Assembly: GCA_017411835.1 (NCBI GenBank)
Contig: JAFQPG010000006.1
Coordinates: forward strand, 1 to 64,000
Origin: Ruminococcus sp.
Lineage (GTDB): Bacteria; Bacillota; Clostridia; Oscillospirales; Acutalibacteraceae
Length of the DNA: 64,000 bases
Direction: 5' to 3'
Below are positions 15,019 to 22,834 of the stretch, piece by piece. Every line of letters begins with the position of its first letter. The stretch's first letter is position 1. The notes beneath the pieces are model-generated. The model made no database searches. It was not told the origin of the DNA and worked only from the letters and a program-made list of their open reading frames with translations. Both the position numbers and the translations under genes were made by a program.

Positions 15019-15429
15019 TTATTTATACAGTGATTTAAGATACTCTAAAAACGAGTCGTTAAGCAGAAATTCAATCTCGCTCGGATTGTCGGGCAAGGCG
15101 ATAATAATCTGCTTGTTGTATTTTATAATATAGCCGTCTGTGATAGCGCCCTTGAGCTTTCGCGTGTTGGAAAGCGTCAGTCCCGAGTTTGACAGCGCGC
15201 GTGACAGCACAGTCACGAGATTTTCGCTGTCTGATTTTGAAAAGCCACCGATAATAACGACACAGTTGCACAGCCTAAGGCTTTCGCACAGGGTTTGTCC
15301 GAGCATAGTGGGTGCAACGGAGGCGATGACTCTGTTTGCACTCATATTTATCTCAGACAGTCTTTGCTTGAGCGTTTTTTCACAGTATGAAGTTTTTCTT
15401 GATTTGTAAAACAGGAGGTCGTACTTCAT
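15019..15429 (-). CDS. Small protein resembling MoCF/CinA-type domain, partner of the sortase
   Basis: 136 residues; AAAGGAG sits 6 nt before ATG. The segment VVIIGGFSKSDSENLVTVL, followed by ALPDNPSEIEFLL, resembles the MogA/CinA N-terminal fold, where a GG-loop and an LPG-P-SE loop bind a pterin or nucleotide. The key residues are not all conserved, so a binding or scaffolding role is more likely than molybdopterin chemistry. It follows the sortase gene by 17 nt in one operon. The sortase's own cytoplasmic N-terminus has a similar pattern. Moderate confidence in the fold, none in the function. Confidence 0.5.
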   Translation of the reverse strand: MKYDLLFYKSRKTSYCEKTLKQRLSEINMSANRVIASVAPTMLGQTLCESLRLCNCVVIIGGFSKSDSENLVTVLSRALSNSGLTLSNTRKLKGAITDGYIIKYNKQIIIALPDNPSEIEFLLNDSFLEYLKSLYK

Positions 15430-15446
15430 TTTTGACTCCTTTAAAA

Positions 15447-17297
15447 TTATTTCAGAGTAGCCTTAAAGTCAGGGTAGATAACCATACTGTAGTGAACACT
15501 GTTAAGGTCGAGGCCGTCGGTTTTCCAGCCTGTAAATGAATAGTTGTAGTAATCGTCGCTTGGAAGTCCCGGAGTACCGCTTGGAGGGGTTACGGAGTCA
15601 CCCTCTTTTACAGATACGGTGTAGTATTCGCTTCCGTCCCAGTTGACAAACTTGACCTCGTAGTAGTTCGTTATGATGGTAGAGGACGAGTTCTTTTTCT
15701 TTTTATCCTTTTCTGTTGGCGCTTCGGTTGGGTTTGCGGCAACGGTAGCGGTCAGTATTTCGCTACCCTCAAGCTCGCCTTCACCGTCGTACCAGTTGAC
15801 AAGTCCTTTTGCATTTGCTTTCTTAAAGGTCAGCACCTTTGGTCTTTCTCCCGAGTGGTTTGAATAGTAAACATCAGGGAAAACAGGTGTTTTGTTTAAG
15901 GTTGCGATTTCGGTGTTGACATCTTCCTTTTCACCCTCGCGCAGCTTTCGTGCTACAACAACAGTACGCCAGTTAGAATATTCATAGCTACAGGTAGAGA
16001 GGGTGAGGAGCTGGTCGTCTTCGTTTACCATAACAGGGCAGTTGATAAGTGAACGTACTCTGCAGTTGTAAACAAAGTTCATAAACTCAGCATCTGACAA
16101 AAACTCTGCCTGCATATAGTTGAAAAATTCACCATGACTATACAGGGTATTTGTTTTGAATACAGAAATGATTTTATATATGCCGTCAGCCTCAGGGGTG
16201 TTGAACTCGACAACAGGGTGCTTTTTGTAGAAATTCAAATCACCTGTTAAATCGCCGTAGCCCATCAGTCCTCTGAACATTGAGCCATCTTGCATATTGT
16301 GGCCATGTAAAATAACATTTTTAGATTTAACGGACTTTTTGCAACGGTAGTCTACAAAAACGCTACCGTAGTCAGAGTAGCTCTTTTTGTAGGTGTGGTT
16401 TAAGTAGTACTGTGAGTTTGCGTTGTCGCCCTTGTGCTCAAGGACCGGATAGTCGATTTTTGTATCCTCGATAGTAATCCAGCCGACAATTTCTTTGTTG
16501 ATTTTCTTTAAAGCTTTCCAGTTTTGCTTAGGAGCATTAGGGTCGTCTTCACTTTCCTCATCGCTTGTGTACGCAATATCGTGAAGCTCGGAGGTGATCT
16601 GCGCATTTAAGTAAGGCTGAATAATAAGCTCGTTTATCAGATAACCACCGGCAACCAAAAAGGCGATAATCGCAACTATAACAACCCACTTTTTGATTTT
16701 CTCGTTTTTGCTGTCAGATTTATTCGGAATAAAGCTTTTGAAAAAGCCTTCTTTGTCCTTTTTATTCGCTTTTATAAAGGTGATTCCGTCAGGCACTTCT
16801 TCGCTGTTTGAAGCAAAAACCTCGTTTGCTTTTTTAACGGAGCTTGTAACAAGCTGATTAATTTCAACGCCTGTCAGACTTGCCTTTGGCAGTACAACAT
16901 AGTGCTTGTCAAAAATCTTGAAGCAATATCCAGGATAGCCGTTGCCTAAATCGCCCAGCGAGCAAATCTTGATTTTTGCGACCATATCCTTGTGGTCTTC
17001 ATCGGGAGTGATGTGCTTTTCGCTAGACCTTATGTATTCAAAGAACAAGGATTTAAAGGAGCTTGGGTCCTTTGAGTCAAGGGCGTTTACAAAGACGAAA
17101 TAGTCAGGTGAGTCACTTGACATATCAGCAGCTTTGAGCGCCTGAGTAAAGGCTTTTGAATTTGACTTGATGTCGGTGTTATAAAGCACTCTTATGTCGC
17201 TTTGATAAAGCTTGGAAGCTATATCATCGAGATTTTCTTCAAATGCTTCGACATCTTTTTTGCTTGTTAGCACAGAGTAAAGTTCACAATTATACAT
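15447..17297 (-). CDS. Class B sortase with long cytoplasmic N-terminal domain and C-terminal InlB-type repeat
   Basis: 616 residues, far longer than a typical SrtB (~250). Residues 1-200 are cytoplasmic, containing YFVFVNALDSKDPSSFKSL and LGDLGNGYPGYCFKIFDK. A membrane helix lies at ~203-225. The sortase domain spans ~258-455 with His333 (HGHNM), Cys436 (TLSTCSYE) and Arg444 (NWRTVVVAR), so it should be active. Residues ~545-616 (YEVKFVNWDGSEYYTVSV ... FTGWK) form a Listeria-Bacteroides/InlB B-repeat. Sortases attach sorting-signal proteins to the cell wall. It forms an operon with the 15019 gene. The fused domains are the unusual part. Confidence 0.88.
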   Translation of the reverse strand: MYNCELYSVLTSKKDVEAFEENLDDIASKLYQSDIRVLYNTDIKSNSKAFTQALKAADMSSDSPDYFVFVNALDSKDPSSFKSLFFEYIRSSEKHITPDEDHKDMVAKIKICSLGDLGNGYPGYCFKIFDKHYVVLPKASLTGVEINQLVTSSVKKANEVFASNSEEVPDGITFIKANKKDKEGFFKSFIPNKSDSKNEKIKKWVVIVAIIAFLVAGGYLINELIIQPYLNAQITSELHDIAYTSDEESEDDPNAPKQNWKALKKINKEIVGWITIEDTKIDYPVLEHKGDNANSQYYLNHTYKKSYSDYGSVFVDYRCKKSVKSKNVILHGHNMQDGSMFRGLMGYGDLTGDLNFYKKHPVVEFNTPEADGIYKIISVFKTNTLYSHGEFFNYMQAEFLSDAEFMNFVYNCRVRSLINCPVMVNEDDQLLTLSTCSYEYSNWRTVVVARKLREGEKEDVNTEIATLNKTPVFPDVYYSNHSGERPKVLTFKKANAKGLVNWYDGEGELEGSEILTATVAANPTEAPTEKDKKKKNSSSTIITNYYEVKFVNWDGSEYYTVSVKEGDSVTPPSGTPGLPSDDYYNYSFTGWKTDGLDLNSVHYSMVIYPDFKATLK

Positions 17298-17343
17298 ATT
17301 ATCTGCACTTCCTTTTTATTTTAGTTTCTGTTTAAAAGTTATT

Positions 17344-18516
17344 TTAAGGGTTGATAACGGTAAGCTTTATGTTTTCAACCGCTTCGTTTATCATATCCTG
17401 AAGCTTTGCTTCTTCTTCAGCCTGCTTTACAAATTTAAGTACAGGGCGTGTGCGAGGATGCTTAGGAGTAAAGACGGTGCAACAGTCTTCATACGGCTCG
17501 ATAGAAGTTTCGAAGGTACCGATTTTTCGAGAAATCCTGATAATTTCTTCCTTGTCCATACCGATAAGCGGTCTGAAGGTGAGCATCGAGGTTGCTTCAT
17601 CTGTGCACGCCATCGCGTGGATGGTCTGGCTTGCAACCTGACCCAAGCTTTCGCCGGTGATGAGTGCAGTACAGTCGTTTTGCTCAGCAATGATTTGAGA
17701 AATCTGCATCATAAGTCTGCGCATAATAATGGTGAAAAGCTCTTGCGGACACTTGTCCTTGATAGCTTCCTGAATTTTTGTAAAAGGTACTGTGTACATA
17801 TTGATAGTGCCCGAATATCGGCTGACAATTTTTAAAAGTTTTTCAACCTTTAGGTGAGCACGCTCGCTTGTGTATGGTGGAGAAGCAAAGTGAATTGCCG
17901 TAAGACGAATACCGCGTTTAGACATCATATATGCCGCAACAGGAGAGTCTATACCGCCTGAAATAAGTATTGCGGCGTTTCCGCCGGTGCCTACAGGGAT
18001 ACCGCCCTGACCACGCAAGGTTTTGCATCTTACGTAAGCGCCGAAATCACGCACCTCAACAGTAACGGTGATTTCAGGATTTTTAACGTCAACTTTAAGA
18101 TGAGGGAATTGCTCTAAAAGCTTTCCCCCTACGGTTGCGGAAATTTCAGGAGACTTGAGAGGGAATTTTTTGTCCGAGCGTTTGGACTCTACCTTAAAGG
18201 TTTTCGCGCCCATAAGCTCGTCGTATAAATAGTCGCCCGCTTTTGACAAAATATCGTCCATACTTTTTTCGCACACGAGTGCACGCGAAAAAGCAACGAT
18301 ACCGAATACCTGTGATACACGCTCGCACACATCGTCTAGGTCAATATCATCTGATAAAGGCTCGATATAAATAGTCGATTGAGCAACCGATACGTTAAAT
18401 TTACCTAGCGAGTGAATTCTATGCTTGAGATTTTTAATCAGCACGTCTTCAAAACTTCGGCGGTTAAGACCCTTTAAGGCGATTTCGCCGACCTTGATGA
18501 GTATAATTTCTTTCAT
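17344..18516 (-). CDS. thiI: tRNA 4-thiouridine synthetase (tRNA sulfurtransferase)
   Basis: 390 residues. Adenylates U8 of tRNA and transfers sulfur from a cysteine desulfurase to make s4U. N-terminal ferredoxin-like and THUMP domains (~1-165), then the PP-loop ATPase signature ILISGGIDSPVAAYM. The C-terminal rhodanese extension of the E. coli protein is absent, as in most Firmicutes. It follows iscS by 10 bp, so sulfur donor and acceptor are co-expressed. Confidence 0.96.
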   Translation of the reverse strand: MKEIILIKVGEIALKGLNRRSFEDVLIKNLKHRIHSLGKFNVSVAQSTIYIEPLSDDIDLDDVCERVSQVFGIVAFSRALVCEKSMDDILSKAGDYLYDELMGAKTFKVESKRSDKKFPLKSPEISATVGGKLLEQFPHLKVDVKNPEITVTVEVRDFGAYVRCKTLRGQGGIPVGTGGNAAILISGGIDSPVAAYMMSKRGIRLTAIHFASPPYTSERAHLKVEKLLKIVSRYSGTINMYTVPFTKIQEAIKDKCPQELFTIIMRRLMMQISQIIAEQNDCTALITGESLGQVASQTIHAMACTDEATSMLTFRPLIGMDKEEIIRISRKIGTFETSIEPYEDCCTVFTPKHPRTRPVLKFVKQAEEEAKLQDMINEAVENIKLTVINP

Positions 18517-18526
18517 AATTTATCCT

Positions 18527-19660
18527 TTACTTACTTTTTGCAAGTGTGTTAATACCATTTTTAAGAGAAGCTAAAAAAGCATCTACATCGTCTTTAGTGT
18601 TGTATTTTGAAAAGCTGATGCGAAGTGACGAGTCAATCAGTTTGTCGGATAGCCCAAGAGCCTTGAGCACATAGCTTTTTTTACCTTTTGCACACGCAGA
18701 GGAGCTCGAAACATAAACATTATCTTGCTCTAAATGGTGGAGCATAGTTTCGCTTTTGATGCTATCAACCGAGATGTTTAAAACATATTCTAATGCGTCA
18801 TCACTTGAATTAATAGTAACAGAGTCGATTTTTAAAAGCTCTGATTTTAAGTAGGTGTTGAGTGATTTTACATATTCCCTGTTCTTAGCGATGTCAAATT
18901 CTTCGACCGCAGTCGCAAAGGACGCAATAAGCGGAGCACTCTCTGTGCCCGGACGAACTTTCTTTTGCTGTTCTCCGCCGTAAATAAGCGGAGCAATACG
19001 TACGCCCTTTTTTATATAAAGTGCTCCAATGCCTTTAGGACCGTGAACCTTGTGGGCACTTACGCATAAGGTGTCGACGTTGTATTTTTTAGGCTTTAAA
19101 ACCATTTTGCCGTAAGCCTGAACAGCATCGCAATGGAAAATCACATCAGGGTTTTTACGCTTTACGATTTTTGAGATACGCTCGATATTCTGTATAGACC
19201 CGATTTCGTTGTTTACCGCCATAACAGCAACTAAAATCGTGTTTTCGTCAACTGCTTGTTCAAAAGATGAGGGCGGCACAACGCCGTTTTCATCAGGCGA
19301 GAGGTATATAACCTCGAAGCCGTCGTTTTCAAGCTTTTTAAGCGACTCCATAACAGAGCTGTGTTCGATAGCAGTAGTAACGATTTTTTTGCCTGCTCTA
19401 CGTTTAGCGCTTGCCACACCGAAAATAACGGTGTTGTTTGACTCGGTAGAACCGCTTGTAAAATACAGCTCATCTGCATCTACCGATAAAGAGTCAGCGA
19501 TAATCTCTCTTGCTTTATTTATTTCGAGTTCAGCCTCCAGTCCCTTTTTGTGTAAGGACGATGGGTTGCCGTATTTAGTTGTCATCATCATAAGTGCTTT
19601 TTGTGCCGCATTTTCTGATGTTACGGTGGTAGCACTATTGTCAAGATAATGTTCGCTCAT
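18527..19660 (-). CDS. Cysteine desulfurase (IscS/NifS family)
   Basis: 377 residues from ATG at 19660 (MSEHYLDNSATT). The upstream in-frame ATG at 19678 has no ribosome binding site, whereas GTAGGTAAAGG precedes the chosen one. PLP enzyme releasing sulfur from cysteine as persulfide: PLP Lys204 in CVSAHKVHGPKGIGALY, catalytic Cys323 in SSSACAKGKKS. Directly followed by thiI, so its likely main job is supplying sulfur for tRNA thiolation. No iscU or other Fe-S scaffold gene is adjacent. Confidence 0.93.
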   Translation of the reverse strand: MSEHYLDNSATTVTSENAAQKALMMMTTKYGNPSSLHKKGLEAELEINKAREIIADSLSVDADELYFTSGSTESNNTVIFGVASAKRRAGKKIVTTAIEHSSVMESLKKLENDGFEVIYLSPDENGVVPPSSFEQAVDENTILVAVMAVNNEIGSIQNIERISKIVKRKNPDVIFHCDAVQAYGKMVLKPKKYNVDTLCVSAHKVHGPKGIGALYIKKGVRIAPLIYGGEQQKKVRPGTESAPLIASFATAVEEFDIAKNREYVKSLNTYLKSELLKIDSVTINSSDDALEYVLNISVDSIKSETMLHHLEQDNVYVSSSSACAKGKKSYVLKALGLSDKLIDSSLRISFSKYNTKDDVDAFLASLKNGINTLAKSK

Positions 19661-19690
19661 ACCTTTACCTACAGACACATTTTTTCCTAT

Positions 19691-19719
19691 TATAATATAT
19701 TATTACATTATATATTATA
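19691..19719. promoter_or_regulatory. AT-rich inverted repeat in the iscS-spoVAC intergenic region
   Basis: TATAATATAT (19691-19700) and ATATATTATA (19710-19719) are perfect 10-bp inverted repeats separated by 9 bp, in the presumed iscS promoter region. It could be an operator, but the pure A/T content makes chance symmetry likely. Confidence 0.3.
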
Positions 19720-19802
19720 ACTTTTTGTAAACTTATTTGCAAATACAGTTTTGTAACTAATAAGCAGAAAAATACTGGGAAAAATACTTTTGGTGATCTA
19801 CT

Positions 19803-20243
19803 ATGATTGAAAAGCAAAAATACTCTAAAATGGTCGAAAAAGAAACAACAAACAGCCCGATTGTAAAAGACTGCATAAAAGCGTTTTTAATCGGCGGAGC
19901 GATATGCACCTTAGGTCAGGTGCTTACAAATTTATATATGAAGGCTGATATGGGAAAAACACAGGCACAGACGCTCACGTCCGTTACGCTCATACTTTTT
20001 GGCGTTGTGCTTACTGCCTTGCATCTGTACGAAAAAATCGCAAAGCACGCAGGAGCGGGAACGCTTGTGCCGATTACGGGCTTTGCAAATTCTATGTGCT
20101 CACCCGCGATTGAATTTAAGTCGGAGGGGTTTATTTTAGGCGTTGGTGCAAAGCTGTTTTCTATCGCAGGACCTGTTATTGTTTATGGTGTCAGCGCCAG
20201 CGTAATCTACGGCATTATTTACTGGATAACCACTTTATTTTAA
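19803..20243 (+). CDS. spoVAC: Stage V sporulation protein AC
   Basis: 146 residues, family length. Membrane protein of the SpoVA channel that moves dipicolinic acid across the spore inner membrane. Several hydrophobic helices are visible, with family motifs AFLIGGAICTLGQ, GAGTLVPITGFANSM and GFILGVGAKLFSIAGPVIVYG. A GGTGATC ribosome binding site precedes ATG 19803. Usually spoVAC is followed by spoVAD and spoVAE; here it stands alone and is followed by small minus-strand genes and two copies of a spoVAC-like 3' end. Confidence 0.93.
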   Translation: MIEKQKYSKMVEKETTNSPIVKDCIKAFLIGGAICTLGQVLTNLYMKADMGKTQAQTLTSVTLILFGVVLTALHLYEKIAKHAGAGTLVPITGFANSMCSPAIEFKSEGFILGVGAKLFSIAGPVIVYGVSASVIYGIIYWITTLF

Positions 20244-20246
20244 CGA

Positions 20247-20277
20247 AAAAAGGCTTGACCAATGGGTCAAGCCTTTT
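20247..20277. terminator. Terminator after spoVAC
   Basis: AAAAGGCTTGACC/GGGTCAAGCCTTTT, effective in both directions. It serves spoVAC and the convergent lipoprotein gene ending at 20283. Confidence 0.9.
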
Positions 20278-20282
20278 GTAAT

Positions 20283-20690
20283 TTATTCTATGAAATCTTT
20301 AAAAATTGAGGCATTATTTTCTGATTCTTTGACAATGCCGTTACTGTAATGTGACAGACAGAAATCGTACTCAACAGATGCATCTGTATTGTTTTTTATG
20401 TATAGTGAAAAGAGATACTCACTGTCAACAATATAAGCACTAAAGTTTACGCCATGTGTATTAAAACAAGATTTTTCTACCGGCAGAATCCACTCGCCGG
20501 TTGATAAATAATTGTTTGTAATATCTATAAATTCATCTTTTGTTAATTGCGGATATTCTTCCGATTTTTTCATTATTTCCGAAAGATAATCAGGACGCTC
20601 GGTTGTTGATGTGGTATTATCACTTTTGCAAGCAGATACGGAGATAAGAATAAGCAACATTAATAAAATAACGCATAGTTTTTTAATAAT
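20283..20690 (-). CDS. Small lipoprotein, probable non-standard ATT start
   Basis: About 135 residues. The frame runs back to an ATG at 20747, but the promoter (20709-20737) places the transcript start at ~20702, with AAAGGAG (20697-20703) next. The only codons at the right distance in frame are ATT at 20690 and ATT at 20687, right before AAA AAA (KK) of a lipoprotein signal ending SVSAC. So translation probably starts at ATT, or the gene has lost its start. The external part (YLSTGEWILPVEKSCF) has no recognised family. It sits in the first cassette behind spoVAC. Confidence 0.6.
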   Translation of the reverse strand: MIKKLCVILLMLLILISVSACKSDNTTSTTERPDYLSEIMKKSEEYPQLTKDEFIDITNNYLSTGEWILPVEKSCFNTHGVNFSAYIVDSEYLFSLYIKNNTDASVEYDFCLSHYSNGIVKESENNASIFKDFIE

Positions 20691-20708
20691 ATCACGCTCC
20701 TTTATTTT

Positions 20709-20737
20709 ATTATACCACACCGCCGATTTAATGTAAA
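20709..20737 (-). promoter_or_regulatory. Promoter of the 20283 lipoprotein gene
   Basis: Minus strand TTTACA (20732-20737), 17-nt spacer ending GGTGTGG, TATAAT (20709-20714). The same boxes and spacer end recur at 21159-21187. Confidence 0.75.
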
Positions 20738-20911
20738 TATTTTGCAAAACACTGTGTCCTATATTGACAGCAGCAGGGGGATTTATTTTAGGCGTTGGTG
20801 CAAAGCTGTTTTCTATCGCAGGACCTGTTATCGTTTACGGCGTTACGGCATCAGTAGTTTACGGACTTATCTACTATATCTACGGTTTGTTCTAAAAGAA
20901 AAAGGCCTGAC
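20732..20911. repeat. 180-bp direct repeat, copy 1 (spoVAC-like 3' end unit)
   Basis: Positions 20732-20911 match 21182-21361 over 180 bp with two differences seen by eye, exactly 450 bp apart. The repeat holds the -35 box of the minus-strand promoter, a spoVAC-like 3' end and the left arm of its terminator. Confidence 0.9.
20779..20895 (+). pseudogene. spoVAC-like 3' remnant 1
   Basis: 38 codons (GFILGVGAKLFSIAGPVIVYG, then TASVVYGLIYYIYGLF) plus stop match the SpoVAC C-terminus. An in-frame TGA lies just upstream and there is no start codon, so it is not a gene. The end differs from the intact spoVAC 3' end, so it comes from a diverged paralog. Confidence 0.85.
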
Positions 20912-20928
20912 CAAGCGGTCAAGCCTTT
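20901..20928. terminator. Intact terminator of remnant 1
   Basis: AAAGGCCTGACC/GGTCAAGCCTTT around a 4-nt loop AAGC. The stop codon of the convergent gene (20919) lies inside the stem. This is the uninterrupted counterpart of the split terminator at 21351/21737. Confidence 0.9.
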
Positions 20929-21137
20929 ACTATCTTTTTAAGCAGATATTCCAAAGCATCACTTTCAGATGGAAAACCAACGCAATCGTAATCTTTTCCT
21001 CTTTCGCGGAAAAAGACTTCCCATCGGTGGTAGTTTTTTAGTACATAGTATCCGTCTGCAAGAGAGTTTTCAAAGTGTATGAGATTAGTTGAAATATTTT
21101 TGCTCTTGCACAGTTCCAGAAATCCTGTTTTCGTCAT
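20919..21137 (-). CDS. Small hypothetical protein (72 aa)
   Basis: 72 residues from ATG 21137, with GAGGTGGG upstream and promoter 21159-21187. Soluble, mixed alpha/beta (ADGYYVLKNYHRWEVFFRE, then SESDALEYLLKKI). No family recognised. It is the cargo of the second cassette between the two 180-bp repeats. Confidence 0.65.
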   Translation of the reverse strand: MTKTGFLELCKSKNISTNLIHFENSLADGYYVLKNYHRWEVFFRERGKDYDCVGFPSESDALEYLLKKIVKA

Positions 21138-21158
21138 ATTCCCACCTCACTTTATTTC

Positions 21159-21187
21159 ATTATACCACACCGCTGATGTGCTGTAAA
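21159..21187 (-). promoter_or_regulatory. Promoter of the 72-aa gene
   Basis: Minus strand TTTACA (21182-21187), 17-nt spacer ending GGTGTGG, TATAAT (21159-21164). Homologous to the promoter at 20709-20737. Confidence 0.8.
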
Positions 21188-21361
21188 TATTTTGCAAAAC
21201 ACTGTGTCCTATATTGACAGCAGCAGAGGGATTTATTTTAGGCGTTGGTGCAAAGCTGTTTTCTATCGCAGGACCTGTTATCGTTTACGGCGTTACGGCA
21301 TCAGTAGTTTACGGAATTATCTACTATATCTACGGTTTGTTCTAAAAGAAAAAGGCCTGAC
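21182..21361. repeat. 180-bp direct repeat, copy 2
   Basis: Second copy of 20732-20911. After 21361 the match to the terminator stops and a hairpin-array element begins. Confidence 0.9.
21229..21345 (+). pseudogene. spoVAC-like 3' remnant 2
   Basis: Same 38-codon remnant as at 20779-20895 with one residue change (Leu to Ile in VYGxIYYIY). No start codon and an upstream in-frame TGA. Non-functional. Confidence 0.85.
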
Positions 21362-21737
21362 TAACGCAGACACTTCGTAAAGAAGATGTCTACGTTAGTC
21401 TATTATAAATAGAAAATGACACTTTCAAGAAAGGAAAGTGTCATAGTGGGTTACATACTTTTAGAAAGGTAAATACTTGCCGAAAATAAAGCATATCTTT
21501 TTCGGCAGGTAAAGTGATATTGCAAACTAAAAGTTTGCAGTGATAGTCGACCTGCGGTCAAGTTATATGAAAGCCTTGCGGCTTTCGTTATATTATATTC
21601 GCCGTGTAAACTGTCCGAAGGACAATATAACTTGGCGAAAGCCAAATATAACTGCTAAGCAATATAACTCGCCGTAAGGCGAATATAACTGAGGCACACT
21701 TCCTTACGGAGTGTGCCTCAAGTGTCAAGCCTTTTTT
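21351..21737 (-). repeat. Hairpin-array element A, nested in a split terminator
   Basis: AAAGGCCTGAC (21351-21361) and GTCAAGCCTTTTTTT (~21724-21737) are the two arms of the terminator seen intact at 20901-20928; 362 bp (21362-21723) lie between them. On the minus strand the insert contains hairpin 21720-21690, the closing stem TATATTCGCC/GGCGAATATA (21594-21603, 21678-21687) around short hairpins joined by GTTATATT linkers, more hairpins with ATATAAC or TATCAC linkers, a long AT-rich hairpin (~21475-21511), and hairpins 21416-21444 and 21359-21400. It begins 12 nt past the acyltransferase stop and has that gene's orientation. Copies B and C are at 41427 and 50877. Confidence 0.8.
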
Positions 21738-21748
21738 TGTTAATGAAT

Positions 21749-22753
21749 TTATCTGATACCAAATATTGTACCAATTTTTTGCAACGTCTTATTCTTTTTG
21801 GCAATGTACTTAAACAGCTCGTTTACCCCGCATATAAAAGCGATAACGAAGACGGTAAGCAAAATCGCCTTAAAGGTATTGTGCTTAACCCACAGATGAT
21901 ATCTGAAAAGCTGTACAGATAAGTAGTCAAGAGGTCTGAGCACCAAATACTGCATTGCCATAATGATAAGCGAGTTTTTGCCTAAGTAAACGAGCAGCTT
22001 TGAGTTGCCGATAAAGCTTACGTTTTTAAACAGGATAAAGTAGAATAAAATACTTGCGAAAGCACTGACAAGGCAAAGCGCGATATTGCCGTAAATCGCT
22101 TTTGTGTAAACAATTCGCTCGTTTAAATATGCACCAACTACATAGCCTGTTGCAAAAAGTACAACGGCAATCAAAACCTTATATGCGGTTTTAATTACGA
22201 CAGGCTTTCTTTGCTGCACATCCTTTAAGATATTACCAGAGCTGTAGAAAATCATCGCATAAGGCACGAGATTTAATTTAAAAATCAACTGTACGTGAGA
22301 CATAAGCACCATACAAATTAAAGCTACCAAAAGCACCGTCAATTTTACATAAAGCTTGTCGTTTAAACGCATTATGAGCGCGTAGAGTATGTCTACGATA
22401 TAAAGCACGAGCAAAAACCAGATAGGAGAATTGAAGCACAGCTGACCGTTTACAGTCAGCATTGAAAGCATAGTTTCTTTAAAATCTTCTTTAGTCAGTA
22501 AGTCGATTACACTCGATAGAATATCCCACGCTGCAAACGGCACGAGTAACATAATAGTTTTCTTTTTTATATACGCGCCCAAAGGCTGCTTTTTGCTGTT
22601 GAATAAGTATCCCGAAATGAAGAAAAACAAAGGAACATGGAAGGAATACAAATACTTTTTAAAAGGCATAAAGCAGTTTGCATGACCGAGCGTGATGCAA
22701 AAAATGCCAAAGCCTCTAAGGGCATCAATAAAAGATAGTCGTTTTGTTTCCAT
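21749..22753 (-). CDS. Membrane acyltransferase family 3 protein
   Basis: 334 residues; GAGG precedes ATG 22753. About ten membrane helices. The N-terminus RLSFIDALRGFGIFCITLGH, with FHVPLFFFISGYLF, is the acyltransferase-3 (OafA/YrhL, also WecH) signature, whose His at the end of helix 1 is catalytic. Family members acylate cell-wall or exopolysaccharide sugars; the acceptor here is unknown. It probably forms its own transcription unit, ending in the split terminator and element A. Confidence 0.85.
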   Translation of the reverse strand: METKRLSFIDALRGFGIFCITLGHANCFMPFKKYLYSFHVPLFFFISGYLFNSKKQPLGAYIKKKTIMLLVPFAAWDILSSVIDLLTKEDFKETMLSMLTVNGQLCFNSPIWFLLVLYIVDILYALIMRLNDKLYVKLTVLLVALICMVLMSHVQLIFKLNLVPYAMIFYSSGNILKDVQQRKPVVIKTAYKVLIAVVLFATGYVVGAYLNERIVYTKAIYGNIALCLVSAFASILFYFILFKNVSFIGNSKLLVYLGKNSLIIMAMQYLVLRPLDYLSVQLFRYHLWVKHNTFKAILLTVFVIAFICGVNELFKYIAKKNKTLQKIGTIFGIR

Positions 22754-22834
22754 TTAAAACCTCGGATAAAAATTTATGCCATAGTTTAGCATATTTATCT
22801 CAAAAAGTAAATGCCGATAAATCTATATCAGCAG

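Noticed and set aside
20742..21041. Plus-strand frames at 20742-21041 and 21192-21380 with the same start sequence
   Set aside because: They are out-of-frame readings of the two spoVAC-like 3' remnants and terminators; no ribosome binding site.
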